Source: Bacteroidota bacterium
GTDB taxonomy: Bacteria > Bacteroidota > Bacteroidia > Cytophagales > Cyclobacteriaceae
Length of the DNA stretch: 64,000 bases
Direction: 5' to 3'
Assembly: GCA_018267135.1 (NCBI GenBank)
Contig: JAFDZA010000018.1
Coordinates: 147,612-211,611 of the forward strand
In this document: piece after piece, positions 24,931 to 32,703 of the stretch
Layout: each line of letters begins with the position of its first letter
How positions within the stretch are numbered: position 1 is the stretch's first letter
Program-made: the position numbers and the translations under genes
Notes under the pieces: model-generated
The model's database searches: none
What the model was told of the DNA's origin: nothing
Seen by the model: the letters and a program-made list of their open reading frames with translations, nothing else

Positions 24931-24959
24931 GGGGAGTCTGCCGCTCCATCCATTTTTTG

Positions 24960-24967
24960 TACCTTTG
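24960..24967 (+). promoter_or_regulatory. -7 promoter element of rimO
   Basis: TACCTTTG matches TAnnTTTG and lies 21 bases before the TTG start codon of rimO. It is divergent to the lipoprotein promoter, with about 30 bases between the two elements. No good -33 box is visible. Confidence 0.55.
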
Positions 24968-24988
24968 CCCCCCTAATATTTTTCATTT

Positions 24989-26296
24989 TTGAAGACCAAA
25001 GGCACACGCAAAAACATAGTTAATATTGTAACCCTGGGTTGCTCTAAAAACCAGGTTGACAGTGAAGTTTTATTAACCCAGCTTCGCGGCAACCAGATAA
25101 ACGCCACCCACGAAGCCAACAACGATGATGCCAACATTGTGGTTATCAATACCTGTGGGTTTATTGACAATGCCAAGCAAGAATCCATTGATACCATTAT
25201 CCGCTATGCCGATGCCAAAAGCGAAGGGTTGGTAGAAAAAGTATATGTTACCGGCTGCCTCTCGCAGCGCTATAAAGACGATCTGGAAAAAGAGATTCCT
25301 AACGTAGATGCGTGGTTTGGCACCCGCGATCTTTCGCGCCTACTCAAACAACTCAATGCCAACTACAAGCATGAGTTAGTAGGCGAACGGATTCTTACCA
25401 ACCCCGGCCACTACGCCTATTTAAAAATTTCGGAAGGGTGTGACCGCCCCTGCTCATTTTGTGCTATCCCGCTGATGCGCGGCCACCATACTTCACGGCC
25501 CATCGAAGAATTAGTAACTGAAGCAAAGAATCTGGCTAAAAACGGTACGAAAGAGTTGCTGCTGATTGCACAAGATTCCACCTATTACGGGCTCGACTTG
25601 TATAAGAAAAGAAATCTGGCCGAGCTGTTAAAAAAACTTTCAGACGTAGAGGGTATTGAATGGATTCGCCTGCACTATGCCTTCCCTACAGGCTTTCCAT
25701 TGGATGTGCTGGATGTCATGGCTGAGCGACCGAACATCTGCAAGTACCTGGATATTCCGCTTCAACACGGCTCTACCGACATGCTGCAGGTAATGAAGCG
25801 CGGAACCACCCGCGAAAAAACAGAAGCCCTGCTGCAAACCATTCGCACCAAAGTGCCCAACATTGCCTTGCGTACCACGTTAATAGCCGGCCACCCGGGC
25901 GAAACACAAAAACACTTCGATGAAATGATGGCCTTTGTAGAACGTGCCCGATTCGACCGGCTGGGTGTTTTTACGTATTCTCACGAAGAGAACACTCACT
26001 CCTTTTCTTTGAAAGATGACGTACCCGAAAAAACAAAACAAAAGCGTGTAGAACAATTGATGGATTTACAACAACAAATTTCATTCGAACTCAATCAGGC
26101 CAAGGTAGGAAAAACATTTAAGGTGCTGGTGGATCGCAAAGAAGAAGGCACTTTTATTGGGCGTACTGAATTCGATTCGCCCGAAGTAGATAATGAAGTG
26201 GTTTTAAATACGTCCGATTACCTCCGGCTAGGCGATTTTGTTACGGCAAAAGTTACCCGGGCAAGCGAGTTCGATTTATATGCCGATGTGTTATAG
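24989..26296 (+). CDS. rimO: Ribosomal protein uS12 methylthiotransferase RimO
   Basis: RimO is a radical-SAM enzyme that adds a methylthio group to an aspartate of ribosomal protein S12. The 435-residue product has the N-terminal UPF0004 domain with three cluster cysteines (C18 in LGCSKNQVDSE, then NTCGFIDNAKQES and TGCLSQRYK). The radical-SAM motif CDRPCSFCAIP follows, and a C-terminal TRAM domain (from about 370, VGKTFKVLVDRKEEGTFIGR). The LGCSKN signature separates RimO from MiaB. The start is TTG 24989 with a short leader. It ends in a likely shared terminator facing the peroxiredoxin gene. Confidence 0.95.
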   Translation: MKTKGTRKNIVNIVTLGCSKNQVDSEVLLTQLRGNQINATHEANNDDANIVVINTCGFIDNAKQESIDTIIRYADAKSEGLVEKVYVTGCLSQRYKDDLEKEIPNVDAWFGTRDLSRLLKQLNANYKHELVGERILTNPGHYAYLKISEGCDRPCSFCAIPLMRGHHTSRPIEELVTEAKNLAKNGTKELLLIAQDSTYYGLDLYKKRNLAELLKKLSDVEGIEWIRLHYAFPTGFPLDVLDVMAERPNICKYLDIPLQHGSTDMLQVMKRGTTREKTEALLQTIRTKVPNIALRTTLIAGHPGETQKHFDEMMAFVERARFDRLGVFTYSHEENTHSFSLKDDVPEKTKQKRVEQLMDLQQQISFELNQAKVGKTFKVLVDRKEEGTFIGRTEFDSPEVDNEVVLNTSDYLRLGDFVTAKVTRASEFDLYADVL

Positions 26297-26335
26297 CTTG
26301 TTATCTCCTTTTCTCCATCCTGTTTTATAGTACAT

Positions 26336-26364
26336 AAAAAAACCCCGAATTAATCGAGGCTTTT
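26336..26364. terminator. Probable bidirectional terminator between rimO and the peroxiredoxin gene
   Basis: An imperfect hairpin (CCCCGA and TCGAGG arms with one mismatch, 26343-26359) is flanked by an A run on the left and CTTTT on the right, in the gap between two convergent genes. Confidence 0.5.
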
Positions 26365-26384
26365 CATTTTCAAAAAAATCAGGT

Positions 26385-27023
26385 TTAGTTCAGATTAGGT
26401 TGTGGTGTTGTGCGCAAATAAGGTTTAATACGTGTATGTCCTTTCGGAAATTTAGCCGGGATATCTTCATCTTTCACTACGCCCGAGATAATTACATCCT
26501 GACCTTGTTTCCAATCGGCCGGAGTGGCTACACTATATTGAGAGGTTAATTGCAAACTATCAATCACACGAAGTATCTCGTCAAAATTTCTTCCGGTAGA
26601 GGCTGGGTACGTTATCGTTAGTTTTACTTTTTTATCGGGACCAACTACAAATACCGAACGCACCGTAAATTTATCACTCACTTGCGGATGAATCATATCA
26701 TACAAATTCGAAACTTTAAAGTCGGGGTCGGCAATAATCGGAAAATTAACATGTGTTTTTTGTGTTTCGTTGATGTCGCCAATCCACTTTGAGTGGGAGT
26801 CAACTGAATCGGTGCTGAGGGCCACTACCTTCACATTCCGTTTGTCAAACTCAGCCCGCAGTTTAGCCACTGCGCCCAACTCGGTGGTGCATACCGGGGT
26901 AAAATCGGCCGGGTGAGAAAACAATACCCCCCATCCGTTACCTAACCATTCATGAAATTTAATTTTGCCTTCCGTAGTTTCTGCTTGAAAATCGGGGGCA
27001 ATGTCGCCTAATCGTACTGCCAT
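26385..27023 (-). CDS. 1-Cys peroxiredoxin (Prx6 type)
   Basis: A thiol peroxidase that reduces peroxides with a single active cysteine. The 212-residue length and the site HPADFTPVCTTELG (C45) are those of the Prx6 subfamily. The later stretches STDSVDSHSKWIGDI and ADPDFKVSNLYDMIH and the C-terminal extension (RTTPQPNLN) also agree. No resolving cysteine is present, as expected. An Rrf2 regulator gene lies just upstream on the same strand, 70 bases away, with a promoter element between them, so each may have its own transcript. Confidence 0.95.
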   Translation of the reverse strand: MAVRLGDIAPDFQAETTEGKIKFHEWLGNGWGVLFSHPADFTPVCTTELGAVAKLRAEFDKRNVKVVALSTDSVDSHSKWIGDINETQKTHVNFPIIADPDFKVSNLYDMIHPQVSDKFTVRSVFVVGPDKKVKLTITYPASTGRNFDEILRVIDSLQLTSQYSVATPADWKQGQDVIISGVVKDEDIPAKFPKGHTRIKPYLRTTPQPNLN

Positions 27024-27049
27024 AATTTTTTTATTTTTTATTTAGGGTG

Positions 27050-27057
27050 CAAATATA
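27050..27057 (-). promoter_or_regulatory. -7 promoter element of the peroxiredoxin gene
   Basis: TATATTTG on the minus strand, 27 bases before the ATG, fits TAnnTTTG. The AT-rich sequence upstream, 27058-27093, contains the direct-repeat-like TATAGATATAATAGATTATT, which could serve as an operator for the adjacent Rrf2 protein. Confidence 0.5.
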
Positions 27058-27093
27058 TTTAAAGTCTATAGATATAATAGATTATTAATAAAA

Positions 27094-27528
27094 TTAATTC
27101 CCTTCCAATATCTTCTCACGCTTCAGGATTTTATCTAACGTGCTTCCGCCCAAGAGGCGAAGTGTTTCATCGCGCACTTTGCCGAAAGCATCGCGTATGC
27201 CACACGTTTTCTCGTTTCGGCATTCTTCGCAGGGTTCGTAATAATTTAAGCTGACACAGGGCAGCAGCGCAATGGCTCCGTCCATCAGCCGGATAATCTG
27301 CATCAGGTTAACATCGGCCGGTTTTTGATATAAGTAATATCCTCCCTTCTTTCCTTTTTTGCTGCCCAGCACTTTGGCATTGCGCAATTCCAGCAATATG
27401 GCTTCTAAGAATTTTTTGGGGATATGTTTTTTTTCGGCAATTTCCTGAATATGAACCGGCCCTTCATGATATTTTTCTGCCAGGTACACCAAGGCATGAA
27501 TAGCATATTTACACTTTTTTGAAAGCAT
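27094..27528 (-). CDS. Rrf2 family transcriptional regulator
   Basis: A 144-residue Rrf2 protein: winged helix at the N-terminus (MLSKKCKYAIHALVYLAEKY, recognition region KKHIPKKFLEAILLELRNAK, wing GSKKGKKGGYYL), then a helix and a loop with four cysteines in the order C-x8-C-x2-C-x5-C (CVSLNYYEPCEECRNEKTCG). Rrf2 proteins such as IscR and NsrR use cysteines there to bind an Fe-S cluster. The spacing here differs from both, so a cluster is plausible but its type is unknown. The upstream region is shared with the divergent tRNA-Thr promoter. Confidence 0.92.
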   Translation of the reverse strand: MLSKKCKYAIHALVYLAEKYHEGPVHIQEIAEKKHIPKKFLEAILLELRNAKVLGSKKGKKGGYYLYQKPADVNLMQIIRLMDGAIALLPCVSLNYYEPCEECRNEKTCGIRDAFGKVRDETLRLLGGSTLDKILKREKILEGN

Positions 27529-27535
27529 GCCTAAA

Positions 27536-27566
27536 TTTAAACTTTTTACAATTAATTCTAACTTTG
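27536..27566 (+). promoter_or_regulatory. Promoter of tRNA-Thr
   Basis: TTTA (27536-27539), a 19-base spacer and TAACTTTG (27559-27566) give a good match to the Bacteroidota promoter, 49 bases before the tRNA. Confidence 0.55.
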
Positions 27567-27615
27567 AGGCTTAGCCAACGCGATACGAATGTTTATAGTG
27601 TTGGCATAATTATAA

Positions 27616-27687
27616 GCCGGGGTAGCTCAGGGGTAGAGCAGCTGATTCGTAATCAGCAGGTCGTGGGTTCAAATCCCATCCCCGGCT
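27616..27687 (+). tRNA. tRNA-Thr (anticodon CGT)
   Basis: A full cloverleaf: acceptor arms GCCGGGG and CCCCGGC, D-arm GCTCAGGGGTAGAGC, anticodon stem GCTGA/TCAGC with loop TTCGTAA (anticodon CGT, reads ACG), T-arm GTGGGTTCAAATCCCAT. The CCA end is not encoded. Confidence 0.94.
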
Positions 27688-27706
27688 CTTTAAAACTGCA
27701 TTTCGT

Positions 27707-28159
27707 TTGATCGTATCAAAACCAAGACCGGGCTCAATGGTATCTTTTACATTGTTTATGCTCATCACAATTGTGGTGATCAGTATGAACTTGATTTCCA
27801 TTTTTTATGGAGTAGCCACGGCTTGGTATAATTTTGTTATTGTTGGCCTGCTTACGCCCATTGGGGTATTTGTCTTATATCGAATGTTTATTCGGTATAA
27901 AATCATTCGGATGGGGAATAATGAAATCCAAATCAGCTATCCGGTTATTCGTCAAAATAAAAAATACCCTCTAAGCGAGTTGGTTTGGTGGGTAGAAAAC
28001 AGAGTAAAAACGGGCAAGAACTCAGAATACAAGGAATTGCAGTTTAAATTTACAGATGGAAAAAAGATTGGTATTGGGTATAAAGAACATACTGAGTATA
28101 CCCGGATGATACAATACTTGGCACAGAAAGCGCCCAAGAAAAAAGCTGAACTGAGTTGA
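27707..28159 (+). CDS. Hypothetical membrane protein with PH-like C-terminal domain
   Basis: A 150-residue protein with two close hydrophobic segments (FTLFMLITIVVISMNLISIF and FVIVGLLTPIGVFVLYRMF) followed by a soluble beta-rich part (IIRMGNNEIQISYPVIRQNK, YPLSELVWWVENRVKTGK, LQFKFTDGKKIGIGYKEHTE). The last part looks like the PH-like domains of small bacterial membrane proteins. The start is probably TTG 27707 or ATG 27737. It sits between two tRNA genes. Function unknown. Confidence 0.72.
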   Translation: MIVSKPRPGSMVSFTLFMLITIVVISMNLISIFYGVATAWYNFVIVGLLTPIGVFVLYRMFIRYKIIRMGNNEIQISYPVIRQNKKYPLSELVWWVENRVKTGKNSEYKELQFKFTDGKKIGIGYKEHTEYTRMIQYLAQKAPKKKAELS

Positions 28160-28189
28160 TTGGTAATTTTTAAAACGTTGTTATTTTTG
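28160..28189 (+). promoter_or_regulatory. Promoter of tRNA-Leu
   Basis: TTGG (28160-28163), an 18-base spacer and TATTTTTG (28182-28189) precede tRNA-Leu by 26 bases. Confidence 0.55.
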
Positions 28190-28215
28190 CTGCCCCTTAC
28201 CCGTACTTTATGTAG

Positions 28216-28300
28216 GCCCAGGTGGTGAAATTGGTAGACACGCTACTTTGAGGGGGTAGTGCCGCAAGGTGTGCTGGTTCGAGTCCAGTCCTGGGCACCA
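28216..28300 (+). tRNA. tRNA-Leu (anticodon GAG)
   Basis: An 85-base class II tRNA. Acceptor arms GCCCAGG/CCTGGGC, anticodon stem CTACT/GGTAG with loop TTGAGGG (anticodon GAG, reads CUC and CUU), a variable arm, T-arm CTGGTTCGAGTCCAG, and an encoded CCA end. Confidence 0.94.
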
Positions 28301-28301
28301 A

Positions 28302-28345
28302 AAATAAAAGAGGCTGTCTCTAAATGGAGGCAGCCTCTTTTATTT
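28302..28345. terminator. Strong bidirectional terminator
   Basis: A perfect 15-bp stem (AAATAAAAGAGGCTG at 28302-28316 against 28331-28345) with a 14-base loop. A runs on the left and T runs on the right let it end both the tRNA-Leu transcript and the leftward YVTN/Omp85 transcript. Confidence 0.9.
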
Positions 28346-28357
28346 GTTCAAGCCACA

Positions 28358-29389
28358 TTATTTCATTCCATATTCTAACACCATAAATGAACCCGGTACT
28401 ACCTTAGGCCGTGGGTTAGGGTTTTCTTTGGTAGCGGCCGGCCGTTCGCCATATTGAGCGGCCGTAACAAAAACATGGTGTGTTTTAGTATCCAATGCCA
28501 TGGTGCGCGCACCGGGCACGGTTTTAATCGTTTCCACCACCGTAAATTGATCGGGTGCTGATTCTTTAACTACCGTAATGCTTCCTTCCCCATTCGAACT
28601 GAAAGCCAGTTTCGTTTCGGGGTCGAAGGCGGCACCGTCCACGCCCTTCCCGATGGCAGCATGCGAGATAATTTTTCCGTTTTCAGCATCTACTACCATC
28701 ATCATCTCATTATGACACACGCTGAACAATCTTTTCGATTTTACATCGATGGCTAACCCGGAAGGTTCTTCTCCGGGTGAAATTTTCCAGCGTGCCTTCG
28801 TCTTTAAGGTTTGGGCATCGAACACGGCAATCTCTGAAGCTCCCTCCAGGTTTACATAAATATTTCCATTTTCATCGCTTGCTCCGGCCTCCAGTTCGTC
28901 TCCGCCCACATCTACCGTGCCGGCTACTTTTCCGGCTGCCACATCTATTGCCGTAGCGGTATGATCACTGTGGTTAAAAATGAACACACGCTTAGAAAAT
29001 TTATCATAGATTAAGGCATCCGGATTTTTGCCGGTGGGCAGTTCAACAATCGGCTTCAATGTTTTTAAATCAAAAATAGTAGCAGTATTGCTGCGACCGT
29101 TCGTGGTTATTCCACGGCCTGTGCCGGGCACAGCCAGAACTCCATGTACTCCTTTTAAGTCGGTGATGGCACCTACTTTTTCATGCGTATCGGCATTGAG
29201 CACCTCTACCTGTGTGCCGTGTGTAATAAACAGTCTTCTGTTTTCCTGATCTACACTCAGGTAATCCCATCCGCCTTCTCCGCCAATAACTGTTTTTTTG
29301 ATCAGGTGAAACCCTGATTGAGCCTGAGCCGAGGCAGCAAACTGAATGCATAACACGATTGCCGCCAATCTATAAATTATCATTTTCAT
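28358..29389 (-). CDS. Exported YVTN-type beta-propeller protein
   Basis: A 343-residue protein: signal peptide (AAIVLCIQFAASAQAQ), then a seven-bladed propeller of YncE/YVTN type (RLFITHGTQVEVLNADTHEK, GTGRGITTNGRSNTATIFDL, GGDELEAGASDENGNIYVNL, HHVFVTAAQYGERPAATKE). Such proteins bind ligands or act as scaffolds in the envelope; no enzyme motif is visible. Its gene follows the Omp85-like barrel gene after 22 bases, so the two are probably co-transcribed and may work together. Confidence 0.9.
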   Translation of the reverse strand: MKMIIYRLAAIVLCIQFAASAQAQSGFHLIKKTVIGGEGGWDYLSVDQENRRLFITHGTQVEVLNADTHEKVGAITDLKGVHGVLAVPGTGRGITTNGRSNTATIFDLKTLKPIVELPTGKNPDALIYDKFSKRVFIFNHSDHTATAIDVAAGKVAGTVDVGGDELEAGASDENGNIYVNLEGASEIAVFDAQTLKTKARWKISPGEEPSGLAIDVKSKRLFSVCHNEMMMVVDAENGKIISHAAIGKGVDGAAFDPETKLAFSSNGEGSITVVKESAPDQFTVVETIKTVPGARTMALDTKTHHVFVTAAQYGERPAATKENPNPRPKVVPGSFMVLEYGMK

Positions 29390-29411
29390 ATATTTTTTGG
29401 TTAGTAGTTAA

Positions 29412-30746
29412 TTAGAATGTGTGGGCCAGGTTGAAGAAAAATTGTTGGTCTTCTTTCGATACGGCATAGTCGAAGCGCAGTACCGTACTTTCGTTCCACA
29501 CGATGCGCAACCCACCGCCTCGTGAATAGCGAAGGTTATTGGTATTGATGGCCGAGAGGTTATCCCACACGCCACCGATATCATAGAAAGGCACGGCACT
29601 AAATTCAAAGTGTTGTTTAAACCAGTGGCTCTGGGCAAAGCGCCAACGCAACTCGAAGTTGGAAAAATGCATGGCACGGCCGAGGAAGCGGCTCTGCTTA
29701 TACCCACGCAAGGTACGCGGGCCGCCTAATCCCTCAATGTCGCCTTCCGGGCTCCATTGATCCTGATACTCGAAGAAAGGGGCATCTAAGGCAGTATAGC
29801 CCATCGCTATACGGCCGGCAAAAATCAAGCGATTAAAAACAGAAGGAAATATTTTCTGGTAAAAATTAAGGTGGGCATACACTTTATCAAAGTCGAACGA
29901 TGAGCCAAGGGCTTTCAGCGAAAGTTCGTTGGTTACCTCGGCTACAATACCTTTGCTGGGATCGGGCTCTAAATCGCGGGTATCGTACACTAATCCTAAT
30001 TGATAAATATTTACCCAAGAATGCCCGAGTCCATAAATTTTTCCAGCATTAAAATCTTGCTGAATCAAAGCATTGTTTTGCAAGGGAGTCATGTTCAGGT
30101 GAGCCATTTCAAAACCCACCAAGGCACGCAAACGGCCTTCTAAAAAATTGCGCTCTAAACTGAGGTTAATGATTTCTTCCTGTTTATTGTAGTTGTTGTA
30201 AAACTGGTTAGCTCCAGTTAAAAAGTTTTTTTCATAATCGCTGTACGAAACATTTTTTGCGGTGTCGCCAGGGCCATTCACATACGAAAGTCCGCGCAGC
30301 GATTCTTTCGCTGTCGTGCCGAAATAAAGCAGGTTCGGGTTTTGCTCAATGGCACCGCTGGCGCGAAAGCGCCACTTTGTATTAAGTATGTAGGGTATAT
30401 CTAACGTAAACCCAAACTCACGTTGATTTTTGGTTGTGTTGAACAACACAAAATCAAGCCGGGCGCGATAGGCGGTGTAAGCAAAAAAAGGGTCGCTTCG
30501 TTTTCCATTAAAAAAAATGGACCCCTCGGCTCCATAGCCAAAACCATTCACCGGATCAGAGCTGAACTCCGGCTCACCGGTAAGGTAGGTTCCTTCCTTT
30601 TTATCTTTTAAATCTTCATCCGATAATTTTTTTTCATCTGCAATAGCAAACGGAAGCTTGGTCGTGTCTGATTTTTGTTGTGCGGAGAGGCGTGCTGATT
30701 GTAAAGTAAATGTAAAGAGAAATAAAAAGGTGTATAAAATTTTCAT
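29412..30746 (-). CDS. Omp85/BamA-TamA family outer-membrane barrel without POTRA domains
   Basis: A 444-residue protein: signal peptide (LFTFTLQSARLSAQ), a short N-terminal module (PFAIADEKKLSDEDLKDKKE, resembling DUF5982), then a 16-strand bacterial surface antigen barrel. The L6-loop region GLGGPRTLRGYKQSRFLGR carries the conserved RGY-like motif of Omp85 proteins, and the C-terminal strand ends in Phe (FFFNLAHTF). It has no room for POTRA domains, so it is not BamA itself; a lipid- or protein-handling accessory role is likely. It forms a pair with the beta-propeller gene. Confidence 0.9.
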   Translation of the reverse strand: MKILYTFLFLFTFTLQSARLSAQQKSDTTKLPFAIADEKKLSDEDLKDKKEGTYLTGEPEFSSDPVNGFGYGAEGSIFFNGKRSDPFFAYTAYRARLDFVLFNTTKNQREFGFTLDIPYILNTKWRFRASGAIEQNPNLLYFGTTAKESLRGLSYVNGPGDTAKNVSYSDYEKNFLTGANQFYNNYNKQEEIINLSLERNFLEGRLRALVGFEMAHLNMTPLQNNALIQQDFNAGKIYGLGHSWVNIYQLGLVYDTRDLEPDPSKGIVAEVTNELSLKALGSSFDFDKVYAHLNFYQKIFPSVFNRLIFAGRIAMGYTALDAPFFEYQDQWSPEGDIEGLGGPRTLRGYKQSRFLGRAMHFSNFELRWRFAQSHWFKQHFEFSAVPFYDIGGVWDNLSAINTNNLRYSRGGGLRIVWNESTVLRFDYAVSKEDQQFFFNLAHTF

Positions 30747-30942
30747 GAGCTATAAAATGTTTGAGGGTTAGACAGCGAGAGACAAGTTTCTATTCCCTTA
30801 TAAAAATATTGTTGGAAGAATTAAGGTTATACTTCACACAATAATTTATAGCAACCGGTAATTCTTACTATCAAATTAAAATCGTATAAAAATATTTTAA
30901 AATTCAAGTAAAAATTTCCGGCTGTAAATGGAATGCTATGGC

Positions 30943-31368
30943 TTAATTCTTTTGTGCCTTTACGAATTTCCCATGCTCATCAAAAATCAAATCATACCCT
31001 TTAATCTCCGCCTCGTAGGTAATGCTGCCATCGGCCGAAATAATTTTAGCCGCCTCTTTAATTTTTTCGTTTTTGTAATGAGCCTTCACATATTCGGCTA
31101 CATCTTTTGGCAAATGGGCTATGGCTATACTGGTTTCAGTTTGAAATACACTTCCATTCGTTTCATACAGTACCGAATGATCTACTCCGTCTGCTTTAAA
31201 ACTGGCTTCGTACTTGCCTTCTTCATTATCCCACTTTACATTTTTTGCTTGTGGGTAAGCTTTGGCAAAAGCCGATTTAATGTGAGCCGGCACGCCTGTT
31301 TCTTTAGTTTGTTGGGCTTGAGCAACGCTGCATAGCATAGCCATGGCCAGAATCAATAAATTTTTCAT
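30943..31368 (-). CDS. Periplasmic PepSY-like (DUF2874) protein
   Basis: A 141-residue exported protein with a signal peptide (NLLILAMAMLCSVAQA) and two PepSY-like units: VPAHIKSAFAKAYPQAKNVK-WDNEEGKYEASFK and LPKDVAEYVKAHYKNEKIKE-AAKI...GSITYEAEIKGYDLIFD. In Bacteroidota such proteins often sit next to two-component systems. Here it lies 72 bases after the sensor kinase gene on the same strand. It could modulate the sensor or a protease, but this is inferred from position. Confidence 0.85.
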   Translation of the reverse strand: MKNLLILAMAMLCSVAQAQQTKETGVPAHIKSAFAKAYPQAKNVKWDNEEGKYEASFKADGVDHSVLYETNGSVFQTETSIAIAHLPKDVAEYVKAHYKNEKIKEAAKIISADGSITYEAEIKGYDLIFDEHGKFVKAQKN

Positions 31369-31440
31369 GTGTATATTTTTTTAAGTTTAACCCAAAAGAA
31401 CAATTGGTTTTTGTAGAATTTTTGGATACTGATACGGCCT

Positions 31441-32703
31441 TTAACTTTTTTCAAAAAAAACTGAAAAAAAATGAGTGTCATTGTAAAACTCATACCGTAC
31501 CGAAATTCCGGTGGTTTCAGCAATTCGTTTAACGATTGCAAGCCCTATACCGGCCCCCGTTTTTGACGATCCTTTTTGGAAACGGTTGAAAATTTTTTCT
31601 GACTCGAAGGGCAAGGCTTCGCCCGGATTTGAAATGGTCATTTGCTGTACCGACAATAAAACGGAAATGGTGTTGCCCGGAGATGTATGGCGAATGGCAT
31701 TGCTCAGCAAATTTGAAAGCAGAATATCTAGTAATAATGGGTTAAAAAAAATCTCCTGCTGATGTAAACTTACCTGAAAAGAAATCGTTTTTTGATTGGC
31801 TTCCGGTTGATATACCAAGATCAGTTTTTCTAAGAATTCTTTTAGGTTTATTTTCTCTCGCTCTAAAAACGAAAGGCTGTCAATTTTGGTGAGCAGTAAA
31901 AGGCCTTTGTTAAGCCTACCCAGCCGGGTCAGGGCAATCATCATTTCTTCCATCAACCCGGCCTGCACGTGAGACGGATTGGTTTGCATCATCATTTCCA
32001 TTTTCGATTGAACAATGGCCAACGGAGTTTGTATTTCGTGAGAAGCATTTTCGGTAAATTCTTTTTGATTGCGAAAAACCTGATGATCGCGTGCCGTCAG
32101 CTGAGCAATCGCTTTATTCAAGTCATTAAATTCTTTAATCTTAGACGGAGCAAATGAAATGGGTTTTGCTTTTTCCAATTCAAATTTTTTCAGGCTATCT
32201 ACCGTTTTATAAAACGGCTTCCACAAGGCACGTGAGTTTCGCCAATTTATAACAAGCATGCCAGCCAGCAGGAATACTAAAGCAATAGATTGTGTAATTG
32301 CTAATGCTTCAATTAAGTCTTCTTGTTCGAGAAGTGAAACCCGGACAGTTAAAAGATAGGGTTTGTTTTGAAAAATAACCGAAGTAATCAATACTCGATA
32401 AGGAGCCGTTTCACCTGTAACCGAATTATACTGCTGGCGGGTAAAAAGGCTGTCGTGAAAAGAGGTCGTTGAGGCCAGCTCAATTTTAATATTACTATCC
32501 AAGCTTTGCCACTCTAGCAGGTTTGTATCAGCTTTTAGCCGGTTCATTCGTATTTGAATTTCATTCTTTTGCAATAACAAGTTTTCATCTACTTCGTCCC
32601 AAATAATACGATTGATTATTCGGTAAAATACAGGAGTTACTAAAATCAGGATGATGACAGAATAAACCGAAAGATTAAGCAAGGTGCGGTTTAGTAATCT
32701 CAT
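31441..32703 (-). CDS. Two-component sensor histidine kinase
   Basis: A 420-residue membrane kinase. TM1 (about 9-29), an extracytoplasmic sensor region (30-132), TM2 (about 133-153), a short linker, the HisKA domain with phospho-accepting H222 (ENASHEIQTPLAIVQSKMEM), and an ATPase domain with N box (LLSNLLSNAIRHTSPG), truncated G1 (TISNPGEALPFESEKIFNRF) and G2 (GAGIGLAIVKRIAE). Its ATG overlaps the response-regulator stop by four bases. The signal is unknown; the adjacent PepSY-like and outer-membrane genes suggest an envelope cue. Confidence 0.93.
   Translation of the reverse strand: MRLLNRTLLNLSVYSVIILILVTPVFYRIINRIIWDEVDENLLLQKNEIQIRMNRLKADTNLLEWQSLDSNIKIELASTTSFHDSLFTRQQYNSVTGETAPYRVLITSVIFQNKPYLLTVRVSLLEQEDLIEALAITQSIALVFLLAGMLVINWRNSRALWKPFYKTVDSLKKFELEKAKPISFAPSKIKEFNDLNKAIAQLTARDHQVFRNQKEFTENASHEIQTPLAIVQSKMEMMMQTNPSHVQAGLMEEMMIALTRLGRLNKGLLLLTKIDSLSFLEREKINLKEFLEKLILVYQPEANQKTISFQVSLHQQEIFFNPLLLDILLSNLLSNAIRHTSPGNTISVLLSVQQMTISNPGEALPFESEKIFNRFQKGSSKTGAGIGLAIVKRIAETTGISVRYEFYNDTHFFSVFFEKS

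Noticed and set aside
27094..27528. Naming the Rrf2 protein NsrR or IscR
   Set aside because: The cysteine spacing does not fit either one, and no isc/suf genes are adjacent.
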